A DNA stretch of 20,492 bases from Deltaproteobacteria bacterium (GTDB lineage: Bacteria > Desulfobacterota > Syntrophia > Syntrophales > JAAYKM01). The position numbers were made by a program, and so were the translations under genes. The notes under the pieces are model-generated. The model saw only the letters and a list, made by a program, of their open reading frames with translations, did no database searches and was not told the DNA's origin. Location of the stretch: the NCBI GenBank assembly GCA_019136935.1, contig JAGVTI010000327.1, positions 1 through 20,492 of the forward strand, written 5' to 3'. Positions within the stretch are counted from its first letter, which is position 1; the number at the start of each line of letters is the position of its first letter. Of the stretch, positions 1-10,277 are shown one piece after another.

Positions 1-1
1 C

Positions 2-4342
<4,341 letters not shown>

Positions 4343-4384
4343 AAAACAGGCGCTGTCTCTCCAAATAAAGGAGAATAGACGATC

Positions 4385-6040
4385 ATGGACGGTTTCACCC
4401 CCTGGCCCGTTTCATTCCGGGAACAATATCGAAAGGCCGGCTACTGGCAAGAAAAGCCCCTCGCCTCGATTATCGAGGAGGCGGCGGTTCAGTGGCCCGA
4501 CCGGATTGCGGTCTCTTTTAACGGAGAACACACCACCTACGGGGAGCTGCATCGAAAGGTAAACCGCCTGGCCCTGCATCTCGCCGCACTGGGACACCGC
4601 CCCCTGGACCGGATGATCCTCCAGATGCCGAACCGCCCGGAAACCCTGTACCTGTATTTCGCCGCCGTCAAAATCGGCGTGATCCCCATCATGGCCCTGG
4701 CGGCCCATCGCCTGGCCGAAATTTCCTTTTTCGCCGAATTCGCCGCCGTAAAAAGCTACGCCATTCCGGGTATCTACGCAAAATTCGACTATCCGGGCCT
4801 GGCCGCGGAAGTCCGTACCAAGGCGCCGTCGCTGAAAAACGTCTTCGTTTTAGCCGACGAGGTTCCGGAAGGGATGCTTCCCCTGAAAAAGCTCCTGAAC
4901 GACCCTATCGAGGAGCGCATCGATGGGAAGGCGATTTTCGCCGACCTGCGGCCCGATCCCTATGAACCGGCCATCTTCCAGCTCTCCGGCGGCACGACAG
5001 GCATTCCCAAGCTGATCCCCCGGACGCATAACGACTACTATTACAATGCCCTCCGGAACAGCGATATCTGCGGTTTTTCAAAGGATACGGTCTACCTCGT
5101 CGCCATTCCCATGACGCACAACTTCGCCACCGCCTGCCCTGGCTGGCAGGGCGTTTTTCTCAAAGGCGGCCGGGTGGTCTTGTCTTCGTCGCCCGCGCCG
5201 GATGCGATCCTCGATCTCATCCAGCAGGAAAGGGTCACGACGGTGCCGGCGGTGCCGGCCATCGTCATCAACCTGCTCAACCATCCCGGCCTGTCACGTT
5301 ACGATCTCTCCTCGCTTCAGACGTTCCACGTCGGGGGATCAAAATTGAACGAAGAAACGGCCCGGAGGGTCCGCCCCCTTCTCGGTGCGGGAATACAGCA
5401 GGTCCTCGGCATGGCGGAGGGTCCCCTTTTCTGGACCCGTCCGGATGACCCGAAGGAGATCTCCTGGCTCACTCAGGGCAGACCCATGTCTCCCGGCGAT
5501 GAATTCCGCATTGTCGACGCGCAGGACCACGACGTGAAACCCGGGGAGATCGGCGAGCTCATCTGCCGGGGACCCTATACCATCCGGGGCTATTTCAACG
5601 CGCCGGAGTACAATCTCAGGGCCTTCAACGCCGACGGCTTCTACCGTTCCGGAGATCTCTGCCGCCTCCATGAAAGCGGAAACCTCATCGTCGAAGGCCG
5701 CAGCAAGGATACCATCAACCGGGGAGGGGAAAAGATCAGCGCCGAGGAAATGGAAAACCACATCCTGGCTTTTCCGAAAATCCGCCTGTGCGCCTACGTC
5801 GCCATGCCAGACCCGGTTCTGGGCGAACGGGCGGCCCTGTTTGCCGTTGCCCGTGAAGGGGAATCGTTCGACCTGGCCGAATTGAACGATTTTTTGCTGT
5901 CTGACCGCCGGATCGCCCGCTATAAACTTCCCGAACGCCTCGAACTGTTGCCCGAGCTGCCCGTCACCGCCGTGGGCAAGATCAACAAGGTCCGGCTCCG
6001 GGAACTCATCGCCGAGCGGCTGAAAGAAGAACAAGGTTAG
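4385..6040 (+). CDS. EntE/DhbE-family aryl-acid adenylate ligase (salicylate-type pocket)
   Basis: This ANL-superfamily adenylating enzyme is close in plan to EntE/DhbE/YbtE, which activate 2,3-dihydroxybenzoate or salicylate with ATP. It has 551 residues, like EntE (about 536). The N-terminus FTPWPVSFREQYRKAGYWQ is the family signature. The P-loop motif QLSGGTTGIPKL spans 199-210 and is followed by IPRTHNDYYYN. Further hallmarks are QQVLGMAEG (338-346), the hinge region with GDL (423-425) and the A10 lysine Lys532 in GKINK. By offset alignment, DhbE pocket positions 235/240/337 correspond to Asn246, Cys251 and Leu348. Asn is shared by the family; Cys and Leu are the salicylate-type choices, against Ser and Val for dihydroxybenzoate. 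The ATG follows AAAGGAG by about 10 bases. There is no isochorismate synthase, carrier protein or NRPS nearby, so a role in aromatic acid activation to a thioester is as likely as siderophore synthesis. Confidence 0.88.
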   Translation: MDGFTPWPVSFREQYRKAGYWQEKPLASIIEEAAVQWPDRIAVSFNGEHTTYGELHRKVNRLALHLAALGHRPLDRMILQMPNRPETLYLYFAAVKIGVIPIMALAAHRLAEISFFAEFAAVKSYAIPGIYAKFDYPGLAAEVRTKAPSLKNVFVLADEVPEGMLPLKKLLNDPIEERIDGKAIFADLRPDPYEPAIFQLSGGTTGIPKLIPRTHNDYYYNALRNSDICGFSKDTVYLVAIPMTHNFATACPGWQGVFLKGGRVVLSSSPAPDAILDLIQQERVTTVPAVPAIVINLLNHPGLSRYDLSSLQTFHVGGSKLNEETARRVRPLLGAGIQQVLGMAEGPLFWTRPDDPKEISWLTQGRPMSPGDEFRIVDAQDHDVKPGEIGELICRGPYTIRGYFNAPEYNLRAFNADGFYRSGDLCRLHESGNLIVEGRSKDTINRGGEKISAEEMENHILAFPKIRLCAYVAMPDPVLGERAALFAVAREGESFDLAELNDFLLSDRRIARYKLPERLELLPELPVTAVGKINKVRLRELIAERLKEEQG

Positions 6041-6079
6041 GAATTCTCCCCTTCCGTGGTGACAGAAACCATCTCGTTC

Positions 6080-6114
6080 GGATACTTAATATCCATTCTG
6101 CATACTTAGTACCC
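6080..6114. promoter_or_regulatory. Tandem dyad sites, likely upstream activator sites for an enhancer-binding protein
   Basis: Two related dyad-symmetric sites lie exactly 20 bp apart: GGATACTTAATATCC (6080-6094, arms GGATA/TATCC) and GCATACTTAGTACCC (6100-6114, core TACT-T-AGTA). They share ATACTTA. Their centres fall about 140 and 120 bp upstream of the start predicted from the sigma-54 promoter, the usual place for activator sites. The activator itself is not encoded in the window. Confidence 0.5.
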
Positions 6115-6165
6115 GGCCCAAGGGTCTATAATCCCTACCCCGCCTTCATTTGACTGATCGTAATC

Positions 6166-6178
6166 AATCAATATATTT
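6166..6178 (+). promoter_or_regulatory. IHF-like binding site
   Basis: AATCAATATATTT matches the IHF consensus WATCAA-N4-TTR with one mismatch at the last base. It sits in an AT-rich stretch between the tandem dyads and the sigma-54 promoter, where IHF normally bends DNA to bring the activator to the polymerase. Confidence 0.4.
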
Positions 6179-6202
6179 GATCTATGGGCGACTCACCTGA
6201 GT

Positions 6203-6217
6203 TGGCACATCCCTTGC
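6203..6217 (+). promoter_or_regulatory. Sigma-54 (RpoN) -24/-12 promoter
   Basis: TGGCACATCCCTTGC is a perfect match to TGGCAC-N5-TTGC, with the invariant GG (6204-6205) and GC (6216-6217) separated by 10 bases. Transcription should begin around 6229. That makes the ATG at 6228 impossible as a start for this transcript and supports the ATG at 6306 for the first gene, leaving a leader of about 77 bases. Confidence 0.8.
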
Positions 6218-6305
6218 GCTCATCTGTATGAATGAAACAAAAAATCGTCACGGCATGCCCCTCGCTCATGGGTCATGCGCTGCAAAAAACGGAGGCAAAA
6301 TAATA

Positions 6306-6929
6306 ATGAAACTGGCAAGATACAAGGAGGAGACCAGGATACTCCCTTCGCAAAGATGGAAATCGGGCAGGGATGCCGGAATCATTTTCCTGTTGACGGC
6401 ACTCATCCTGGCCCTGGTGATTGCGGCTCCCCTGCGGGGACAGGCAGATCCGTGGTCGGGAAACGATGAAAGCACCCGGATGGCACAACCCGGGCAGATT
6501 TTCGTGTATCCCCGTGAAGGGCAGTCCCCGATGCGATTGGACCGTGACCGTTATGAATGCCACATGTGGGCCATGGAAAAAACCGGATACGACCCGAGTC
6601 TGCCGCCGCTGCCGGTAAAACGCCACGTCCGGGTGGAACCGGTTCCACCCGTCGGCCATGACACGGCGTTCCTTGGTTTTACCGGAGCCCTGCTGGGTGC
6701 CATCATCGGCGGCCACCATCACGCTCCCGAGGGGGCGCTGATCGGCGGAGCCATCGGGGCCATGACCGGCCTCGCATCGGACTCGGCAAGAGCGTCGACC
6801 GCCCGGCGGATCGAGGTGGAGCATGAAAACCGTGATCAGCAGCGGTCGGAACGGATGGAAGCAAGGGCTTCCGAATACCGGCGCGCTATCGGGGCCTGCC
6901 TCGAAGGCCGCGGTTACAGCGTGAAATAA
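6306..6929 (+). CDS. Glycine-zipper membrane-associated envelope protein with C-terminal ACLEGRGYSVK motif
   Basis: This 207-residue exported or membrane-anchored protein has an unknown biochemical role. Residues 25-41 are a hydrophobic segment, with a possible signal cleavage after RGQA (about 47). A short conserved block follows (FVYPREGQS, then DRYECHMWAMEKTGYDPSLP, about 67-100). Next is a glycine zipper (about 121-157: GALLGAIIGGHHHAPEGALI, then GGAIGAMTG), typical of small outer-membrane or pore-like proteins. The protein ends in YRRAIGACLEGRGYSVK. Cys85 and Cys198 could pair in the periplasm. The two conserved blocks occur again, without the zipper between them, at the end of the next gene. 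The ATG at 6306 is chosen because GGAGG (6291-6295) precedes it and because the alternative ATG (6228) coincides with the predicted transcription start. It is the first gene of the sigma-54 cluster. Confidence 0.8.
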   Translation: MKLARYKEETRILPSQRWKSGRDAGIIFLLTALILALVIAAPLRGQADPWSGNDESTRMAQPGQIFVYPREGQSPMRLDRDRYECHMWAMEKTGYDPSLPPLPVKRHVRVEPVPPVGHDTAFLGFTGALLGAIIGGHHHAPEGALIGGAIGAMTGLASDSARASTARRIEVEHENRDQQRSERMEARASEYRRAIGACLEGRGYSVK

Positions 6930-6974
6930 CCTGCTATGCTTAAGTCAATCTTCGCAAAAAAGGAGGCGACGGCC

Positions 6975-7937
6975 ATGACATGTCATCGGCAAACCAATTC
7001 ATATTTTACCCTGGGACTTGTCCTGCTGGTCTTACTCGGACTATCCCATCCCGTGTTTGCGGAAAACCGGGGCGGGCTCCATGGACGCACCGGGGGAAGC
7101 AATCCGGGAACCCAGACCTGGCAGAATCCAGGCGGCAGGCACGATACGGACAGAAACTGGAGCCGGCAGGGGAACATCCGGGGAAGCAATCCGGGAACCC
7201 GGAACCGGCAGGAGAACACCCGGTGGACCAGTCCGCCTCCCCGGACCGGCCGGAGCCAAATCAGCGTCCGCAGCAGTCAGGACACGGTCCGGAACCGACC
7301 CGGAAACCGCGGGCTTCAAGCTGACAGGCACGTGACCCGGTCCTACAACTGGAACCGAAGCGAGGACCGCTATCTCGGTTATCGTCGCGGATGGGATACG
7401 CGTTATCATCATAACCGCTATTACCCGGCCCGCGGTCACTACGTGAGGTCCCTGCCCCGCGGCTACCACACGGTCTACCATCACCGTGCACCCTATTACT
7501 TCTGGGAGGGCGTCTGGTACCGGCCCTTCGGCGCTTATTTCACCATCGTCTCGCCCCCGATCGGCCTGGTCATTCCCTTTCTTCCTCCTTTTTACACGAC
7601 CCTGTGGGTGGGTGGCGTCCCCTACTATTATGCGAATGAAACCTACTACACCTATTACTCCGGCGGGGGTTACATCGTGACCGATCCGCCGAAAAACGAA
7701 ATCAGCGAAGATTCTCCCGAGGCGGACTGGCTTTACAGCTACCCGGCCCGGGGCCAGAGCGAAAAACAGCAGGACGACGACCGTTATGCCTGCCATCGCT
7801 GGGCCGTGGACCAGACCGGTTACGATCCGACCCTCCCTTTGGGAGGCGTACCGGAATCTCAGGCGGCACAGAAACGCAGTGACTACCAGCGGGCGTTGGG
7901 CGCCTGCCTGGAAGGACGCGGCTACAGTGTGAAGTGA
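6975..7937 (+). CDS. DUF6515-family exported protein
   Basis: This exported protein of 320 residues has no known function. A signal peptide (TLGLVLLVLLGLSHPVFA, cleavage near 29) is followed by a low-complexity Gly/Arg/Asn/Pro-rich region with two GSNPGT repeats. An Arg/Tyr/His-rich region comes next. The DUF6515-like core (HRAPYYFWEGVWYRPFGAYF, PPIGLVIPFLPP, GGVPYYYANETYYTYYS) follows. The C-terminal module DRYACHRWAVDQTGYDPTLP ... YQRALGACLEGRGYSVK contains Cys273 and Cys311 and is nearly identical to the split module of the preceding protein. The ATG at 6975 is preferred because AGGAGG (6961-6966) lies 8 bases upstream and a proper signal peptide follows; an in-frame ATG at 6936 has neither. 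It lies 45 bases after the glycine-zipper gene, probably in the same transcript. Confidence 0.8.
   Translation: MTCHRQTNSYFTLGLVLLVLLGLSHPVFAENRGGLHGRTGGSNPGTQTWQNPGGRHDTDRNWSRQGNIRGSNPGTRNRQENTRWTSPPPRTGRSQISVRSSQDTVRNRPGNRGLQADRHVTRSYNWNRSEDRYLGYRRGWDTRYHHNRYYPARGHYVRSLPRGYHTVYHHRAPYYFWEGVWYRPFGAYFTIVSPPIGLVIPFLPPFYTTLWVGGVPYYYANETYYTYYSGGGYIVTDPPKNEISEDSPEADWLYSYPARGQSEKQQDDDRYACHRWAVDQTGYDPTLPLGGVPESQAAQKRSDYQRALGACLEGRGYSVK
7093..7200 (+). repeat. In-frame 21-bp direct repeat inside the DUF6515 gene
   Basis: The same 21 bases, beginning GGGGAAGCAATCCGGG, occur at 7093-7113 and 7180-7200. The offset is 87 bp (29 codons) and both copies encode GSNPGT. They lie in the low-complexity linker after the signal peptide and suggest internal duplication. 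Confidence 0.75.
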
Positions 7938-7995
7938 AATACGGGCATGAGGGGTTAAATTCGCAAAACCCGGTGACAGGAAAAGAGGTGAAAAC

Positions 7996-8217
7996 GTGAA
8001 AAAAATACTCCTGTTGGGAATCAGCGCCGCTGTTGTGCTTCTGTCCGTCCAGGGTTGCTACGTCGGCTTCGCCCCCGGCCGGGAAGACCGCGGAGGATAT
8101 GGATGGTACGAACGGGGAAACGGATACGGGCATGGATACAGGCATGGACACGGCGGGTATGGATACGATCGTGGACACGGCGGCCAACACTGGGATGGCG
8201 GATACCATCATCGATAA
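7996..8217 (+). CDS. Small Gly/His/Tyr-rich lipoprotein
   Basis: This 73-residue protein starts at a GTG with AGAGGTG just upstream. The N-terminus (KKILLLGISAAVVLLSVQGC) is a lipoprotein signal with the acylated cysteine at about residue 21. The mature part is almost entirely Gly, Tyr, His and Arg (for example GHGYRHGHGGYGYDRGHGG), so it is probably unstructured and might bind metal or polyanions. It lies 58 bases after the DUF6515 gene and 41 before the DUF3108 gene on the same strand. An overlapping reading frame from 8055 is only an upstream extension of the next gene. No specific family is recognised. Confidence 0.65.
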   Translation: MKKILLLGISAAVVLLSVQGCYVGFAPGREDRGGYGWYERGNGYGHGYRHGHGGYGYDRGHGGQHWDGGYHHR

Positions 8218-8258
8218 GGAATGATCTTCTTTGTCATTTTGGGAGTATGAGGCGTATT

Positions 8259-9062
8259 ATGGAACAGAGCTCCCCTATTACCGGCAGATTAAACCGGCCG
8301 CCTCGTATTTTTCTTATCCTGCTTTTTCTTTTTCTCTTCGGTATCGGATCCGCCCATTCCGCCCCTTCAGAACAAAATTTTCCTTTTGATGTCGGCGAGA
8401 AATTGACATACCGGGTAAGCTGGGAGGGAATCGCCGTCGGCCGTGCCACCATAGAAGTGCTGCCGGGCAACGGCTACAAGAATGTACCGTCGTACCACTT
8501 CATCATGCGCACCACCACAAACGATCGCGTAAACTGGTTCTACCGGGTGAGGGAAATCCAGGAATCCTACACCGACCGGCATATGACCAGGACCCTCGCT
8601 TACGTGAAAAGCGACACGGGCACACACCCACGGAACATCCGGGTCGGGTTCGACTGGGACAGGATGGAGGCAACTTACCAAAACGGCGGAGAGAAGAGAA
8701 GATGCGTCACGATCATCCCCGGCACATTCGATCCCCTGTCTTTCCTGTTTGTCATGCGGACGAAGGATTTAAAAACCGGCCGTGTCATTGATATTCCGAT
8801 CACGGACGGCAAGAAGCTCATCCGCTCACGGGCCTCGGTCCTGCGGAAGGAAAGGATCTCCGCCGGAGGGAAAAGCTACGATGCCTTCCTCGTCATGCCC
8901 GCTCCCGGACAACTGGGCAACGCCCTGGGAAGAAAGGATGCGCAGAATCTCATGGTCTGGTTCGGGGACGACGAAAAGAAGCGTCCCGTCAAGATCGTCA
9001 CCCGGTTCGCGGTGGGACGCTTTGTTTTCGAACTGATCCCGGAGGAAACAACCCGATCATAG
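8259..9062 (+). CDS. DUF3108 domain-containing periplasmic protein
   Basis: This 267-residue exported protein belongs to the DUF3108 family, whose members are envelope proteins of uncertain role in proteobacteria. A signal peptide (RIFLILLFLFLFGIGSAHSA) is followed directly by FPFDVGEKLTYRVSWEGIAV, the characteristic opening of the domain. Later blocks FDPLSFLFVMR and the end KRPVKIVTRFAVGRFVFELI also fit. The ATG at 8259 is chosen because GAGG lies 6 bases upstream; an in-frame ATG at 8247 has its only purine-rich stretch too close. It is the last gene of the cluster and is convergent with the next one, 41 bases away. Confidence 0.85.
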   Translation: MEQSSPITGRLNRPPRIFLILLFLFLFGIGSAHSAPSEQNFPFDVGEKLTYRVSWEGIAVGRATIEVLPGNGYKNVPSYHFIMRTTTNDRVNWFYRVREIQESYTDRHMTRTLAYVKSDTGTHPRNIRVGFDWDRMEATYQNGGEKRRCVTIIPGTFDPLSFLFVMRTKDLKTGRVIDIPITDGKKLIRSRASVLRKERISAGGKSYDAFLVMPAPGQLGNALGRKDAQNLMVWFGDDEKKRPVKIVTRFAVGRFVFELIPEETTRS

Positions 9063-9103
9063 CCGGTTTTCCGGAACGGCCCGTCACCTCGCCGCAAGGA
9101 TCG

Positions 9104-9505
9104 TCATTTCCCCTGGAAATAACCCCGGATGTTTTTCCCGAGCCGGTCGAGGTGTTTCATCGTCCCGGCATACGCATCCCGGCACCAGTCGCCGATTGAC
9201 CGGCCCGCCTTCGTCACCTTTCGTCCCGCTGTCCGGCCGGCTTTCTTCACTTCCTGACCGGCTTCCCGCCCCTTTTTCTTGACGGTCTGGCCGGCCCCCT
9301 CCCCCATTTTCTTGAAGCCCCGGCCGACCTCCCTGCCCCCTTCCTTGATGGCACGGCCCGTCTCCGTTCCCATTTTCTTGAAACCCTGCACCGTTTCCCG
9401 GCCACCTTGGCGTACCTGATCATTCGGCCAGGCCGGAGTGGCGATCAAACAGGCCATCGCCAGGACAACCCAAAATTTTTTCGCCGACATCTCCCTTTTC
9501 CCCAT
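9104..9505 (-). CDS. Small exported protein with three 22-residue amphipathic repeats
   Basis: This protein has 133 residues from the first ATG (128 from the ATG at 9490; neither start has an ideal ribosome binding site). A signal peptide (KKFWVVLAMACLIATPAWP) is followed by three exact-length 22-residue repeats at 41-62, 63-84 and 85-106, each built as two 11-mers of the form GFKKMGxxxGR / xxKxGGRExGR. The strongly basic, Gly-spaced 11-mer pattern recalls LEA-type or apolipoprotein-like amphipathic helices. A distinct tail (DWCRDAYAGTMKHLDRLGKN) ends the protein. It is probably periplasmic and may bind membrane or polyanions; no characterised family is recognised. Convergent with the DUF3108 gene. 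Confidence 0.7.
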   Translation of the reverse strand: MGKREMSAKKFWVVLAMACLIATPAWPNDQVRQGGRETVQGFKKMGTETGRAIKEGGREVGRGFKKMGEGAGQTVKKKGREAGQEVKKAGRTAGRKVTKAGRSIGDWCRDAYAGTMKHLDRLGKNIRGYFQGK

Positions 9506-9694
9506 TTCATGCTGATTGATTCATCCCCGCTGCTGGGAAAACCGGCCGGAAACGGCAGTTCTTCAACGCATGCCGTCGAATACTGATTTTCACGTTGGAG
9601 GAATGAGAAAAGAAAAGATTTTGATCGCCGTGATCGTTGATACGGCGTTTCCTGTCTCCGCAAAACCGTTCTTTAACCCGGACCCGGACGCCCT

Positions 9695-9902
9695 CGTAAA
9701 AAGTCGAAAATTTCCTCCCGCGGGGAGGCCGTGTCACCATTGCAAAAATGCCATTTCGAACGAATGCGGGAAATCTTAATGCACTGAAACACGTTCACTT
9801 TAAGATTTCTCCCTGCGGTCGAAACGACAAATAGGACCACGGAAACGACATGCATCCCCGTTCCGCCACATCGGCCGGAAGAGAGGAAACCGACTTTTTA
9901 CG
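9695..9902. repeat. MITE/REP-like 208-bp imperfect palindrome
   Basis: The ends are perfect 12-bp inverted repeats, CGTAAAAAGTCG (9695-9706) and CGACTTTTTACG (9891-9902). Similarity continues inwards with gaps (TTTCCTC then GGCCG on both arms). At the centre, the left arm at 9749-9779 (CATTTCGAACG ... GGGAAATCTTAA) and the right arm at 9800-9829 (TTAAGATTTCTCCCTGCGG, then TCGAAACGACA) are inverted copies around a 20-bp spacer. The whole can fold into one long hairpin. A local hairpin CCTCCC-GCG-GGGAGG sits at 9714-9728. No transposase and no clear target duplication are visible, so it would be a non-autonomous element. Confidence 0.7.
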
Positions 9903-9928
9903 GCTTCGCAAATTCTTAAAGAAGGAAT

Positions 9929-10153
9929 GAAAGACGTAACGCCCGCGATCCTTTTTCTACCCAGAGTAGACTCTACCGTGACGTTTTGCTGTCACCGTTT
10001 CGCCGTTTTTCTTCCCTATTCAGGAAGAAACCCAAGCATTTATTTTGCCATCGTCGGTTCTAGCTTCTGCTGTCACCCCTTTCTGATGTTAAGAACCCGG
10101 CATCCATTCTTTTTACATCATCCTGATCAACAATGGCCGGCGTTACGTCTTTC
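9929..10153. repeat. 225-bp segment bounded by perfect 15-bp inverted repeats
   Basis: GAAAGACGTAACGCC (9929-9943) and its exact reverse complement GGCGTTACGTCTTTC (10139-10153) bound a noncoding interior. Fifteen matching bases within 225 bp are very unlikely by chance. No coding capacity and no target duplication are evident. It starts 26 bp after the neighbouring palindromic element. Confidence 0.6.
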
Positions 10154-10203
10154 TTTATCATTCATAATAAGCATCCATCCCGCAGATGCAAGGGCAAAGA
10201 CCG

Positions 10204-10226
10204 AAAAACTCCGGCGCTTTGCCGCC
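10204..10226 (-). terminator. Weak candidate terminator after the DUF748 gene
   Basis: On the - strand, a short GGCG/CGCC stem with a 6-base loop is followed within a few bases by TTTTT, about 50 bases past the stop of the DUF748 gene. The stem is only 4 bp. Confidence 0.25.
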
Positions 10227-10277
10227 CCCGGGAAAAAGCCGGACCGCAATGACGGGGAACGAACGGTCAACTATGCG

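Larger units (their letters stand above)
9506..10277. other. Gene-free 772-bp intergenic region with nested inverted-repeat elements
   Basis: No reading frame here looks like a protein on either strand; the longest ones are low-similarity frames crossing the repeats or shadows of the neighbouring DUF748 gene. The region contains the two inverted-repeat elements listed separately. It also holds a dyad AGAGTAGACTCT (9963-9974), GTGAC-N8-GTCAC (9978-9995) and an 8-bp stem (TTTCTTCC / GGAAGAAA, 10008-10030). The word GCTGTCACC occurs twice. Confidence 0.6.

Noticed and set aside
6228..6305. Start of the glycine-zipper gene at 6228
   Set aside because: The predicted sigma-54 transcription start is at about 6229, so this codon would not be translated; GGAGG precedes the ATG at 6306.
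8055..8258. N-terminal extension of the DUF3108 gene back to 8055
   Set aside because: It would overlap the lipoprotein gene out of frame and put an Arg/Trp-rich stretch before the signal peptide. The ATG at 8259 has a ribosome binding site.
9106..9120. ATTTCC-CCT-GGAAAT hairpin between the convergent DUF3108 and repeat-protein genes
   Set aside because: It lies within the coding end of the - strand gene and lacks a U-run, so it is not a supported terminator.
9516..9779. A possible 87-residue + strand gene
   Set aside because: Its second half crosses into the palindromic repeat element, and the sequence has no family features or good ribosome binding site.
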